Shown: positions 34,769-46,257, counted from the stretch's first letter. The stretch: DNA of 64,000 nucleotides from Enoplolaimus lenunculus (GCA_030248215.1 JASANG010002304.1:1-64000); one strand, 5' to 3'. Program-made: numbers and translations. Notes: a model not told the origin generated them from the letters alone.

Positions 34769-35147
34769 CAGGGTGCAAACGGAATTCCGACTCCGATTAT
34801 AATTCCGATTCCAGTTGCACAATCATTCGGAATCGGATTTTTTTTAAATTTTTTTAAAATTCTATTTGTTGCATATGAATTATGTATCATTTATCTATTA
34901 AATTGATTTTGATGAGTTAACTTATCAATAATAGATTGTAGTTTAGCTATACAGAACCAAAAATTACCGCCAGTTTGTTCATTCGATGTTTTTGAAAACT
35001 GTTGCCAGCCAACAGACACCCTAAATCAATATTATGTTTGTTTCATACAAATTATCTGTACGGTACAAAATTTCTAGTTCCGATTAGAATTCCGGTATAA
35101 ATTTGCTGTTCCGATTCGGGTATAATCCTGTTCCGCTTTGCACCCTG
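34769..35147. mobile_element. hAT-like element, diverged CAGGGTGCAACCGGA family
   Basis: Ends CAGGGTGCAAACGGAATTCC and CTTTGCACCCTG. The flanks GCTAACAG and GCGAACAG agree at 7 of 8. The inner sequence differs from the other copies, so it may be a subfamily. Confidence 0.85.
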
Positions 35148-35739
35148 GCGAACAGTGCTACAGCAATATTTTATATTTACTCACGTGACGACAGTTTGCA
35201 TTGCAGCGGAGGTGCTATGATAAATGACCAGTAAATATATCGGAAAAAAGTGTGCACGGCCTGACTTGTTCACAGTTTCATTTGCTGAACGTGAGCTGGA
35301 GAATAATTTGTATCATAATCATGTATTATAGTCTTTACGTACATATAACTATGCGTATTGGTGTTTGTGCTGAAACAAAAGTAAATTTAGTCGTTGCATT
35401 GTTCGCAAGTGTTCATTGAATATGAGCGTCTGCACAACTTAGAGGTGGTAGAATTAGAAAAGTGCTAAACCATAGCTACATTGTGATTCATGTTATGCAG
35501 GCCTAATCGTTAAGCGAACCTGAGCCTCTCGGTTTCTCTGTGGGTAGACCGATATAATCAACATTGTTGAACAACGAGGTTTGACCGGAGGTCTGGCTTT
35601 AGCGGAATGATTAGGCAATTTTGGTAAGAGTGCAACTGAATAGTAATAGTGCTGGAGGAACAAAAGCCGAAATTGAGAAAATGCCTGAATGTGGTAAATT
35701 TATTGCCCTGAGAAGTTTCGATCCATGTAAAGATAGGGG

Positions 35740-35880
35740 CGGAACGTTTTTCTGTGCGACTGCAATAGAGTACCTAAGCATTAGTTTCAAAATAATTTTT
35801 TCACAGAAACATGCTCATTCTTGCGCTTAGGCTTAGAAAAAAGCTTATAATACTGTTCTGCACCTGTTCTTTACATTGGC
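35740..35880. repeat. TTAGGC-bearing dispersed element
   Basis: Order GAACGTTTTTCTGTGCGACT, TGCGCTTAGGCTTAG, ATAATACTGTTC, CTGTTCTTTACATTGGC, as in the 4564-4722 copy, here with fewer TTAGGC units. A further TTAGGC-type fragment lies at 35938-36012. Confidence 0.55.
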
Positions 35881-36016
35881 ACGTATATTGCACTTAGTAA
35901 AATAAAATATCTTACACTTCCAACATTTATGGTTATATAAGACTTAAGCCTAGACGTAAGCAAGGCTTAGGTTTGTGCGTAGGTATATATACGCAAATAT
36001 AGCTCAAGGCTAACCT

Positions 36017-36381
36017 CAGGGTGTCACCGGATATCCGCTTCCGGTAAAAATTGGTATTCGTTTCCGTTATAGAAATAACGGAAATTCTGTCATTTTTACA
36101 TTCAAAATTAGTTCTAATCACGTTTATATCTCTCAATCCTTCAGTACAGATATGTTGCCATTGTTGAAATGAAATTAATATTACGAAGTTCATTCAAAAT
36201 CTTAAAAATTTCGATGCATCTGCTATTTTCTCTTTAAAATTTTAAAAAGCCAGGTGAACATTTGCACGTCTGTATTGCGTTGGCGCAACACTAAAACATC
36301 TGAATTTTTCACCTGAATATCCGCTTCCGTTATTTTCATCACTATTCGTTTCCAATATTTTTACTATCCGTGTGCACCGTG
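36017..36381. mobile_element. Inverted-repeat element, ATATCCGTTTCCG/ATAACGG family
   Basis: Left end CAGGGTGTCACCGGATATCC, right end CTATCCGTGTGCACCGTG. Inside are ATAACGGAAA, a TTTAAAATTTTAAAAAGCC block and CGTTATTTTCATCACTATTC. Related, more eroded stretches lie at 41440-42150, 43255-43645, 54120-54350 and the mirrored 60000-60225. Confidence 0.65.
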
Positions 36382-36708
36382 AGGGTGCAACCGGAGGTGA
36401 AAAATACCGGAGGCGGATGTCAACGAAACATGCCGGAGCCGGAGGTGAGGAGAAATCAGGTAGTAAAAATGACGGTTAAGTAGTTAATTTACGCAATATC
36501 TGCAACATGTTGTTAGTTGTTTGGATTTACGCTAATTTTCTGTGGAAATTCTTTCCTGAAAACTGTGACAAAAGTAAAACGAAACGAGCTAAATAGATGA
36601 ATTTTGCAAACCTATGCAAAAATTTTACTACCGAAATTGCCGGAACCTCCGGTAAAAATTGTACCGAAACCGGAAGCCGATTTTAGGCATACCTCCGGTT
36701 GTACCCTG
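36382..36708. mobile_element. Inverted-repeat element, CCGGAGG family
   Basis: Begins AGGGTGCAACCGGAGG directly at the right end of the previous element and ends CCTCCGGTTGTACCCTG. The inner order is the inverse of 14087-14395. No target duplication can be fixed because of the neighbouring element. Confidence 0.7.
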
Positions 36709-36982
36709 CTGACTAAGCCTAAAAATAAAAGTGTAGGAAGTATTCGAAAGCTCTTATATGTAACAGTGGTGTGTACCTGTCCAGAAGTTCTCGACGGTCT
36801 GGTTCGAACATATATCAGATGCTGGCCAATAGATATGCTGTTTAAAATTTTGCCGCTCTGGTTTCCACCATAGCAGCATATAAATCTGTAATTTTTAGTA
36901 TTTAAACGGTTAATTATATCGCTGATCGACTTCGGATCCGGATCGGAGTTTCGTTAATACAAATTGGTGTGGACTGGCATTA

Positions 36983-37256
36983 CTGTAGTGACCCGAATAA
37001 GGGGGAGTAATAAGACCGGGGGAGTCTCCGTTTTGAGTCCCAATCCTAATTGTGCATAAATAACTCCAGGCCCAAATAAAGTTGAGTTCGAAACTTTCAA
37101 GCATATATACCTAAGTTTTGAAAGTACATTATTCCTAAGTATAACCTTACATTTTATCACTGAAGCTTTTGAAACAAAACAACGAAGGGTGTCGGAGCGT
37201 GGGTTAAAAATAAATACAGTCCGTAAGTCTCCCCCCTCTTATTCCGGCCACTAAAG
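36983..37256. mobile_element. GTAGTGACCCGAAT-family element, internally shortened
   Basis: Ends CTGTAGTGACCCGAATAAGG and CTTATTCCGGCCACTA. It keeps GTTTTGAGTCCCAATC, CCTAAGTATAACCTT and GGTTAAAAATAAATA blocks in the inverse order of the 49738 copy but lacks the middle. Confidence 0.7.
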
Positions 37257-37296
37257 TATATTTTTATTGTTTTTAAACCATGCGTGCATAATTTTT

Positions 37297-37434
37297 ATGC
37301 AATCGTTTGTTTTTGAAGATCTGCCTCCCGCTGAAATCGACTCTGGCATTGGCAGAATTTTTGGCGGTGGTTCTTGCTATCTTGGAAATGAAATTTTTCG
37401 TATTTTTACAAATTTTGTTGTGCCGTTTACTGCA
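37297..37434 (+). other. Possible short coding exon, unassigned
   Basis: From an ATG, 46 codons read MQSFVFEDLPPAEIDSG and end VVPFTA before a GTGAGT donor. The phase does not join the MRPL1 exon downstream. It may be a chance frame; the following 37590-37800 is a fragment of the CCGGAGG repeat family. Confidence 0.22.
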
Positions 37435-37921
37435 GTGAGTATGTAAAATTTGAGCAATTTACGTACTGAAAAACTTGTTTGACACCGTTTTATAGCTTCT
37501 TGTGCAATTTTATAATGAATTTAACGTGATTTTAGCTCGCTGTTTTTGCTTTTTATACCTCCTGTTCTGGCAAGTTTTGTCGTCATCCTGCTCCGGTGTT
37601 TTTAACCTCCGATTCCGATCCATTATGACAATCAGTACAAGTGGGGTCTGCGTCCGGCTCCTGCAGAAAATGCACCTCCTTCTCGGGCCGTTCCCGGTAG
37701 AAATTCTGCCGGATATCCCGGTTATTTCGATTGTGAAATTTTGCATAGTTTTACAAAATTAATTTTTTAGGTGCGTTTTGTTTTAACTTGTGGTACAATT
37801 TTGCACAAACATTGCCGTATTTGCCGGAACCTCGAGCGAGAGTTCGATTGTTGGATCCTTTGTCAAAGTTAGCCAAACTTGAATACTCTTCGATATTTTT
37901 TTAATTTTTCTAGTTCATACA

Positions 37922-37929
37922 TTATTCAG
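37922..37929 (+). promoter_or_regulatory. Splice acceptor just before the MRPL1 start codon
   Basis: CATTATTCAG preceded by a T-rich tract ends one base before ATG. It could be the end of a 5'-UTR intron or, in a nematode, a spliced-leader addition site. The sequence alone does not decide. Confidence 0.5.
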
Positions 37930-37930
37930 T

Positions 37931-39034
37931 ATGGTACTTCTTGAGCCACAATGGTGTCGCAATCTAATCGCAGTGTCATCGCGCACTGCAAAACGTAGAG
38001 GCTATCGCATGCGCAAACTGCAAGAATACTTAAAATGGCGTGCGACGCAGCCGAAAGATGAAATTGTTAAAAAGCGTAGCTTTGTCGAACGCGTCATTGA
38101 TCGTCAACGTCGGGGCACTCAAAGTGTTGCACAGTCGTATCCGTCGCGTTTTATCGACGCAACAGACGCGATTCCGTTGTCAGAATGCGACGATGACGTA
38201 TACATTAAAGCGATGTATACACAACCGACGTATTCGATCGCTGATGCGTTAGCGATGCATCGTGACGTAATGTCGCCGACGATGTACAATCGTATGAACG
38301 CGCCAGTGATTGCACGGTTCGATTTAAATATGTCGTTGGAGAAAAAAACGCGACACATTGCACCAATGACGAAGATGTTGTCGTTGCCATTCACGTCATC
38401 GTCATTGACGGCGTCATCGCCGCAAGCGTCGTCATCTAAGACGAATCGTATCGATGCGTCTTCATCGACTGGTGTACCAGCGGCAGTTAGTAGCAGTCGA
38501 TCGGTGGTCGCGTTTGTTCAAGATGTCAACGAACAACAACGAGCAATGGACGCTGGCGCTGACGCCGCAGGCGGGCTGGAATTTGTGAAAACGATTATGA
38601 AAGGCGGATTTTCCTTGGACGCAGTCGATTATGCTGTTGCGCATTTGGATATGATGAACGATATCGGAGTGTTGCGAGGAATATTGAAGAAACGTTTTCC
38701 GACACAAGATTCGGGCGCGATCGGAGCCGATATGGGCGTGCTGGTACGTCATTTCAAGCATGGCATTCTTTACAAAATCGAACGCGATGTAGACAATTTG
38801 GATTATGGCGTGTGCCGGCTAGAGGTCGGAACACTTCAGCAACCAGACGAGCAAATTGAAGCGAACGTTGTCGCTGCAATCAAAGCGGTGAGTCGGCACA
38901 GGCCGCATACAACAAAATTGGGTTATTTCATTCATCGGCTTGTTTTGATGGTGCCGCCTAGTGTAGAATACTTTCAAGTTCCATTTTTGGAACATTGTCC
39001 GGAATTGAAGCCGAGCGAAGCGAAGAAAAGGTGA
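37931..39034 (+). CDS. MRPL1: Large ribosomal subunit protein uL1m, mitochondrial
   Basis: One uninterrupted frame of 367 codons. It matches animal MRPL1 in order: CDDDVYIKAMYTQPTYSI (87-104), a FDLNMSLEKKTRHIAP segment (130-145) with LSLPFTS (150-156), then the L1 fold from VVAFVQDVN (192) through AGADAAGGLEFV (209), YAVAHLDMMND (234), FKHGILYKIERD (275) to IEANVVAAIKAVSRHRP (309-325). The protein forms the L1 stalk of the mitochondrial ribosome. The first 50 residues are basic, as in a mitochondrial targeting region. A serine-rich insert (157-190) separates the two halves, longer than in human. The frame is much richer in G+C and CpG than its surroundings. A TTATTCAG splice acceptor ends one base before the ATG. 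Confidence 0.93.
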   Translation: MVLLEPQWCRNLIAVSSRTAKRRGYRMRKLQEYLKWRATQPKDEIVKKRSFVERVIDRQRRGTQSVAQSYPSRFIDATDAIPLSECDDDVYIKAMYTQPTYSIADALAMHRDVMSPTMYNRMNAPVIARFDLNMSLEKKTRHIAPMTKMLSLPFTSSSLTASSPQASSSKTNRIDASSSTGVPAAVSSSRSVVAFVQDVNEQQRAMDAGADAAGGLEFVKTIMKGGFSLDAVDYAVAHLDMMNDIGVLRGILKKRFPTQDSGAIGADMGVLVRHFKHGILYKIERDVDNLDYGVCRLEVGTLQQPDEQIEANVVAAIKAVSRHRPHTTKLGYFIHRLVLMVPPSVEYFQVPFLEHCPELKPSEAKKR

Positions 39035-39292
39035 AATAGTATGGGCGCGAACGAGAGTGCAAGCATTTTTTGTGTCTTTTGATATGCCTAGGTAACTTTT
39101 GCGAATTGCGATTCTTTGAGTATATACTGTTCTGCATAAAATGTTCATGTCGTCGCCTGCCGGCAATGTTTTGATTTCGTATGAGAACTTAGCCGATAGT
39201 AAAAAATTAGAAGATATTAAATACATGTATGCATGTATGTATGTGTTTTTTCTTGATCGGTGATATATTACATTTACGATGTGACTTCATAT

Positions 39293-39715
39293 TAGGGATG
39301 TGCCGATATTAAAATTTTTGCCGATACCGATGCCTATTCTTATTTTGAAACTTTGCCTATTCTGAACCGATGCCGATGTTGATTCCAACTTAAGCACGCC
39401 ATGCTTAATAAACAGATAGGATACTACATTACATCATTATATGAAGACTTAAACCCTAACCATCATAAACGATTATAATTTTATAAGAACGGTTCATTTC
39501 AATTAATTTGTTTAAACACAAACGCGAGACAAATAACCGTTTTCTTGACCAGACGCACTGATATACGCCCAGAAATGGAATTGATAGCATTCCAACTGAC
39601 CTTTGTGCAAAAAGTATCGGCAAAGAATCGGCAGTTTTTTGCCGTGCCGATGCCGATACTCACGAAGAGTGCCGATTATTACCGATGCTGATGCCAATTA
39701 ATCGGCACATCCCTG
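39293..39715. mobile_element. GTGCCGAT-family hAT-like element after MRPL1
   Basis: Starts TAGGGATGTGCCGAT and ends ATCGGCACATCCCTG. The flanks CTTCATAT (39285-39292) and CTTCGTAT (39716-39723) agree at 7 of 8, a slightly aged target duplication. It begins about 260 bases after the MRPL1 stop. Confidence 0.9.
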
Positions 39716-39978
39716 CTTCGTATTGCTAAAATTTCAATTTTCAAATCGTTTTGAACCTATGCAGAGTTTGAACCAGGATTGGGCTGCGGAAAAACAATCG
39801 GAATTTTTTTGTTTGTTACTGTAAGAAATTAGTTTTTACGTCTCGTATCCGGAAAGAGTTTTGCTAACTTAGTCCCAAAGGCGCTGGTTTACTAAATTTT
39901 TGTAATTCCTGTTTCATAAGGTATACCAAACGTTTTTGCTACTTGCGTACACAGTAGCCGTGACGGAGATTAATTGTA

Positions 39979-40660
39979 ATGCGGCGTTCACGTTATAACT
40001 GGGGCAGCTTGGAACACGTTTTGTCCAAGTTGATTCGACGTCAACATAAAATTTTGTGATCCGAATAGCGGATATGTAGACAAAATGTGAATGTCATATG
40101 ACATTGGCTTACAAATCACTAATGTCAAGCGATCATCGTATACAAATAACCATTTGTCATATGATACTGCGGGACATTTATGCGAATATCATATGATATT
40201 CCAAAATTCTACTAAATATCATATGATATTTATACAGGACAATGGAATTTATGCACGCTAAATAAACAGTAAAAAGTCGAATAATGCAGCATTAAATGAT
40301 TTCGCAAGTCGAATTTGCTTCTATGATTCTGTTTCTCGCTAAGTTTTTCCCAAAATATATTCCTAAGTACAAATAATTCAAATTTGAAATTTTAGTATCA
40401 TATGACATTCTACAGGACAATCAAGCTAGTTTACCACAACTTTGCACACATTTTCAAACATATCATATGATACTCGCAGACAATATTTGGAATATCATAT
40501 GATATTGCAGTACAAACAGTAGATGTCAGATCAGGATAGCATACAATTCAAATTTTTTGAATCTCATAGCGGAAAAAACGGTCAGACAAAATGCTACCAG
40601 CTATAGTCATAGGGACAAAACGTGTTCCAGGCTGCCCCAGTTATAACGTGAACCCCGCAT
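39979..40660. mobile_element. Foldback element with CATATG palindromes
   Basis: 682 bp with 30-base terminal inverted repeats (ATGCGG.GTTCACGTTATAA then CTGGGGCAGC; one mismatch), followed inside by further matching AACACGTTTTGTCC arms. The interior holds at least seven copies of ATCATATGAT-type palindromes, several as full ATATCATATGATAT. No coding capacity. A related end lies in both arms of the large palindrome (50895-51190 and its mirror). Confidence 0.85.
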
Positions 40661-40858
40661 AAACACAAGTGCTCTCTGTTACCTCAACTGAGGCTTAATT
40701 TTACTGACTATGTTTTTGCTAATGAATTCCATCTCTTTGTCCATAAAATGATTACTCTATACAATGTAATTTCCATTTTGTTTTTGTATGATCCAACGCT
40801 CCCTTCCAGCTGTGTAACGCATTTCTTTTGAGTTAAATTTCCTATCGTATCCATGTGA

Positions 40859-40986
40859 AAACGAAGCTACAAATCTTGCTAGCAGATTTGTTGTCGAACT
40901 CAAGCGCACAGGTTTGTGGCCAGTACGGTACAACTTTAAATCTGGTCTGGGCTCTGAACGTTTTTGGATTTGCTGAAGCGCGATTA
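40859..40986. other. Stretch open on both strands, unassigned
   Basis: On the plus strand 42 codons (LQILLADLLSNSSAQV and onward) end at a TTAGGTACGT donor. On the minus strand a longer frame (40757-41083) includes PDLKLYRTGHKPVRL. I recognise neither, and at most one can be real. Confidence 0.2.
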
Positions 40987-41221
40987 GGTACGTGTTTTTC
41001 AATTTTCGCGTTTTCCGGAAAAACCAGAAAAATGTTTTATCAGTCGATTCAAGTTTTTCGTAAAAACCAACCCTGGGTTGCAATCGAGCATATTGTATCC
41101 TTTGCTTTCTGAGATTACAAAATTGTAGTATTTTATTATGTTGTGTTGAGAGAGTTTACGCTACCTTGGTCGATACTTGATTGTTACATGGTTATCTCTG
41201 CCCAAGTACTTATAGAGACAG

Positions 41222-41385
41222 GGGCAGACCATTTTCAGCGGTCTGCAATAGTAGAGTAAGCTTAAGGTCTAGACTATTTTTTGCTTACGCGTTAGGTATA
41301 TTTTAAATATAGGCTTTTTCGAACGCTTAGGCTTACGGTTATACTCATTACTGTTATGGCCCTGTTCTGCACATCGGCTGACGTT
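41222..41385. repeat. Eroded TTAGGC-bearing dispersed element
   Basis: AGAGTAAGCTTAAGGTCTAG, then CGCTTAGGCTTACGG and CTGTTCTGCACATCGGC keep the order of the family. A shorter fragment with GCTTAGGTTTAGGAATACGC lies at 41978-42055. Confidence 0.45.
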
Positions 41386-42518
41386 CGCCACAAAGATGTT
41401 GATCTCCCAACTGGGATAGGATTCTCAATCGGACCCACAGACGATGAAATTTTTGTATGAATATTCTTTGGCTGCACACTCGCTTCGCTGACGGCGATAC
41501 CTTGCCAAAAACGGAAACGGAAACAGATAGTGATCAAAGTAACGAAATGGGAAATGGATATAGAAGTATAAAAATGTCAAAGTTATTTTTTCTGCCATTG
41601 CAGTTGGGCAGAATGTAAACAGGATAACCGTTTCCGCCAAAAAGTAGTGTCCGTAGAAATACTGGAAATTTTGTTAATTTCTGCTCAAGTTTAGTTATAA
41701 ATCATTTATGTAATAACTCGTACTTTTTCATTCTGCAATTCTTCGATATGAAATTAAAATGAAATTCATACAAAGGGTAAACACTTCTAGGACATCTCTT
41801 ATTTTTTCTTTGAAATTTTAGAAAGCCCGTTGAATATTTGCATGCTTCAATTATGTTGTCGGAAACATAAAACATCTCTCATATTTTGGCAGATTAAAAT
41901 CAGACTTAAACAAATTATTTAAGAAATATCTTTCAGAAATTGCAGTCAGAATTGTAGTTCCAAAAGGAAAATTGTTTCTGGTGGGTCTGTGAAAGAGTAG
42001 GCTTACATTCTAGACTACATTTTATTTGCTTAGGTTTAGGAATACGCTTGTGCAACGCATAGAACTTTTACAAGTACTTCAACATCCGTTTTCGATTTCC
42101 GTTATTTCGATCACTATCCGTTTGCGCTATTTTAACTATACGTTTGCATCCTTCTTTGGGGACACTTGCGAGTCGATAAAGTTGTCGAGATCTGGAATCG
42201 CTGCTTTTTGGCCTCATGTGGTAATTTTCAGTATTTTTCGATTTCGTTGATCAGTTGTGTTATGCCTCTATTTTAATAGTTTTTAACAAGTGAACTTTCT
42301 CAACGAATTATCGAAAACGAATTTCCAGAGACAAACTGCGGCGAAGTGTTCAGGGAACGAATTATCGATGACGGATTGTCGAAGAGACTTTTCCTAGAAC
42401 CGATTTTCGTATAATTTAGGTTTTTTAAAATCGCAACTAGGTGATTATATATTGTATATGAAGTAATATATATATAACTTAAAGGATTGTTCAGCGATAG
42501 TGGATATTTTTGGGGTTA

Positions 42519-45089
42519 ATGGATCTTAATGTTGTTCGCATTCAAGGCGTTGGACAGTGGAACGTCGTGTTTGCTGTAACCAAAGCTGATTGCAGCGGCC
42601 AAGTTCAAGAGAAGTAAGGGTTTGAATCCATTGTATAGAACCGTTTACGGTTAAAATCACTTTTAATTTTTTGAAATATGAATATGTACACTGTATATTT
42701 AACAAAATTAATAAACATTTGAAAATTTTATACGTCAACAAAATTTGCAATAACCGCAGTAAAGCAGTAGTTAGGTAAAATGTAAATAATGGCGTTTCAC
42801 TTTTGTGTTTTTGGTATACCGTTTTACAACACATTTTGTCAAATAAATATTCGAAAAATTCCCTCAAACGTGTCAACAAAATAATCCTGCGACATATCTA
42901 ACTATTAGAAAATTATGAAAATTTCCGTTACCGAATCGGTAGTGGTTTTCGGCGAAAATTTCTCATCGATCGGAAGTCGATTTTCTCTCGGATCGTTAGC
43001 CAGTGTGCCAGTTGTGACCTGCATGAAGGGATTGATTTCTGGTGGTTGGTTACCTGAATGTGAATTCTATGGTAAAAAACCTTACTCTATTTACTGCTCA
43101 GTATTTGCACTGTAGTGTAAAATAATGTTCAATTTGTTGTTACCAAGTGAAAATCATTAGCTTTGGAAAGGTTTCTCTTTTGTTTATATATAATTTTTTA
43201 TAATTTTGTTTCTGAATCAATTTTGATCCCAATCCAAAACGTATACAAATATAGGCAGACTGCTGTATGAGCAAATTTTGTGCGTATAAACGGATAGTAA
43301 AAATAACGGAAACGGATATTGATCGAAACAGTGTTAAACAGATAACAGATCTAAAGTATAAAACGTTCAAAGATGTTTTATTTTTCTGCCAGCACAATTG
43401 AGTCATGAAAGTATTCGCCGGGCTTTCTAAAATTTTAAAGAAAAAGTAGCGGATGCAACCATAAAGTTATTTTGGCGAATTTTATCATTTTTATATTTAT
43501 ATCGAAAAATTGCACCACGGATCTGTAATGAAATCGATTTGCATATATACTATGTAGAGCTAATTTTGAGTATAAACAAAAGATATTTCAATAACGGAAA
43601 AAACATCGATTGCACCGGAAACAGAAACCAATATCCGGTTACATTCTGGTTATTGTTTCGTCAATGACCTTGTTATTTTAGGCATCACATTATTCCTTTT
43701 ATAACACGTAGGTTTATACTTGGATATTTTTAACCTTAATACACTACGTGAATTTTAAAGTTTACACATTTATTCTTTTTCAGCTTTGTAATTCGAGTAC
43801 ATCAGAGCAAAAAATTACCTGCTGATAATATTACCACTGCAACAGCATACGAAACTCTATGGTTTATTGCTTCGATTATAAAACCAAAATTTTGTGATAA
43901 ATACATTGACATTCCAGTTCTATACGAAGTACAACGTGATTTTGTGGACAAACTAAATCAAATAATTAACGAATTAAATTTCGACGGCAAAAATCAATTT
44001 CAATTAATTAATTTTAACCCAAAACACAATTTAGAGGCGTTGCTGATGCCCAATTATACGTCATGGACGGGCGATACTGGTGGTAACTGGATTACGGTTG
44101 AAATTAAGCCAAAGCGTGCGTGGATTGGTGGACCGAAAGCGGACTCGGAACAAGCGGAATATACTTGCGATTGCCAGTCACGCATTAATTGTTCGAGAGC
44201 AAATCCGAGCTGCTATTTTTGTCGCCTTCAAGTTTATCAACAATTTTATGGGAAATGGTCTCAACCCACCGGGTATTGTAGCGCCAGTATGTTTTCAAGA
44301 TCTTTGGAACAAGTACGCCAATCAATACAATCATTACTTGAGCAGCCTCGACGTCATTTTCGCATATTCAACGCGAGTGGAGTTCAACTTAAGGGCGATG
44401 AAATGCGAATGCAGTTAACCATCAACTTTGGATCTGTAGGTAAATTCGTCGACTATGTTGCTCGGGTTCTCGTCGAGTCGGGCATTTTGATTGACTTGGA
44501 CGCTGCGCATCAGAATTTGGATCGGATCGGATTCAAAGGAGCGGAGAGTGTGTGGAGAAGCCTAGAGTCGAGTGGGTATTTTGACGAGAATTCAATTCAA
44601 AGCACGTATGAATTGCATCGGTATGTGGCGCATACCGGAAACGTTAAGTGTAATGACAGCAGCTGTGAAGTAACCACTGATGTTGCTTGTAAGCGACAGG
44701 AATTGGCCAAAAACGCAGTAGACTTGAGCGATTTTTTGACGGCGATAACGTTATCGGATTGCTCGCTGATGATTACTCTTCTGGTTGGACAAGCAGCTAA
44801 ACGTTTTGAGCCAACGACGACAACTTCAAAGTTGGGTCTGGGAACGGACTCCAGGGACAGCTTCGCTCCGGCAAGTTTGAGCATCACCGAAGAGTTTAAG
44901 GTGATATCACCTGTTTTAGACGATGAAGTGCTGGAAAAGAAAACTATGGTAGGAAATGAGAGTCATGCAAATGTACGAATCAAATTGACTGATTTGGATT
45001 TAAAACCGCTCGAACGTATACCGATGTGGGCGGCGAGGGATCGCGAAATTGACGAAATCATCCGCACTGGTCAGAAAGTGGCGGTCTGA
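42519..45089 (+). CDS. IPPK: Inositol-pentakisphosphate 2-kinase
   Basis: Two exons join in phase: 42519-42613 (ATG, donor GTAAGG) and 43784-45089 (acceptor TTTTTCAG, stop TGA), giving 466 residues. The family makes phytate (InsP6) from InsP5 with ATP. Diagnostic segments are VEIKPKRAWI (about 137-146; human VEIKPKCGFI), the Cys-rich CRINCS..NPSCYFCR zinc-site region, GYCSASMFS, LLEQPRRHFRIF, LSDCSLMITL and VRIKLTDLDLKPLERIP (about 429-445). The length is near the human enzyme. The N-terminal glycine motif reads GVGQWNVVF where human has GEGNKSLVV, so the loop Glu is missing. Upstream sequence before the ATG carries no obvious further exon. Confidence 0.92.
42915..43067. other. Exon-like open stretch inside the IPPK intron
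   Basis: Plus strand: after an ATTAG acceptor 51 codons run to a TATGGTAAAA donor-like site (SLASVPVVTCMKGLISGGW). Minus strand: VTTGTLANDPRENRLPIDE is open up to a GTAAC. The phases do not fit IPPK. It could be a nested gene's exon or chance. Confidence 0.25.
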
Positions 45090-45158
45090 CCATTACTGAA
45101 GCCGTATTCGAACGTGCAAGTTTTGCTTGCTGTGGACAGCTGTGCTAGTGTAGGGCTT

Positions 45159-45304
45159 AGGGTGGCGCTATACTTGCCGTGCAGCGCCGTCCGTCACCGT
45201 GCATCACTGTCCGTCCCCATACGGATTCGTACGTGATTAATTCACTTACGATATCGCACGGTGACGGACAGCGCCAGACGTCATCAGAAATGCAGCGCCA
45301 CCCT
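45159..45304. mobile_element. Short inverted-repeat element, GGTGGCGCTATA family
   Basis: Begins AGGGTGGCGCTATACTTGCC and ends TGCAGCGCCACCCT, with GCGCCGTCCGTCACCGTG facing CACGGTGACGGACAGCGCC inside. About 146 bp, able to fold into one hairpin, 70 bases after the IPPK stop. Related pieces are at 3939-4065 and 13200-13275. Confidence 0.75.
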
Positions 45305-45436
45305 TGATGTCTATTTACTCCGTGACAGGCGCATTGTCAAGATTTTTAATTGGAAGGCGTCATGGTAACCAGGAGTCAGAACAAAAGTTCACTTTTAAAA
45401 CACGTGAGCGAAGTGCGCAAAAGCGATAAAATTTAA

Positions 45437-45600
45437 ACTTGATGTAGTGACTCGAATAGGAGAAGGCCATAAGAGTCCGGGGTCTCTATTTTGGGTCTGA
45501 ATCAATATGAGTCTATTTTTCTAAATAGAGTCCGTATATATATATAAATGGATAAGGGTCCAATGTTGCTATTTAAACCGTAAACATCAATTCCCTAATG
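45437..45600. repeat. Fragment of the GTAGTGACCCGAAT family
   Basis: Starts TGTAGTGACTCGAATAGGAG and keeps GAGTCC and TTTTGGGTCTGAATC blocks, then decays. The rest of 45600-46257 shows nothing recognised. Confidence 0.5.
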
Positions 45601-46257
45601 GGATTGTGTAAATGATTCATGGACCTGATTAAGTTTTAGTGCTCCAAAATAGATAAATATATAGCTAGCTATTGAGCTTATTCTCCGTAAATGAGTTCGA
45701 GATTCGTTCAATACGTGTAGTCGCTGCGTTCAAACCTACAGTAATCCACCAGCTGGGAGGGGCACAAAAACCAATCCTATCCCACTTCTGAAGTCAACAA
45801 ATTATTATAACATAAAATATAAAATTTTGTGAAAAAGGTCCCTATATACCTTTTACTTATTATTAAAACTTGTATCGCCTATGCGTGCTTATTCACGGTA
45901 GTGTTTTGTAATTGTGAAATTTCATCCAATGTTCTAGTTGCGTTAATATCGAATTCAACTGAACATGAATTACAGTCAGTGTCTATATTTCGAGAAATAA
46001 CTTTTTTACGCATCGTTTGTTATAACTTCGCATGGGGAGCAGCAGCCAATCAAAAGACGAGCTGATCAGTATACCTAAGCTAGGTTGCGATATATTAATA
46101 GTGGATAAATCGCGCAGGCGAGACACGTTTGATAATTTGTAAAGTATATATAGGACCATTTCTCACAAAATTTTACATTCTACGTTTTATCACAATTTTC
46201 TGACTTCAAACTGGGATAGGATAGGCCTTGTGTACCCCTTCCAGCTACTGGATCACT

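Noticed and set aside
38819-39226. Minus-strand frame of 135 codons
   Set aside because: Shadow of MRPL1 and its duplicated 3' flank.
45829-46065. Hydrophobic frame of 78 codons
   Set aside because: No ATG at its start, no family resemblance; likely chance in AT-rich sequence.
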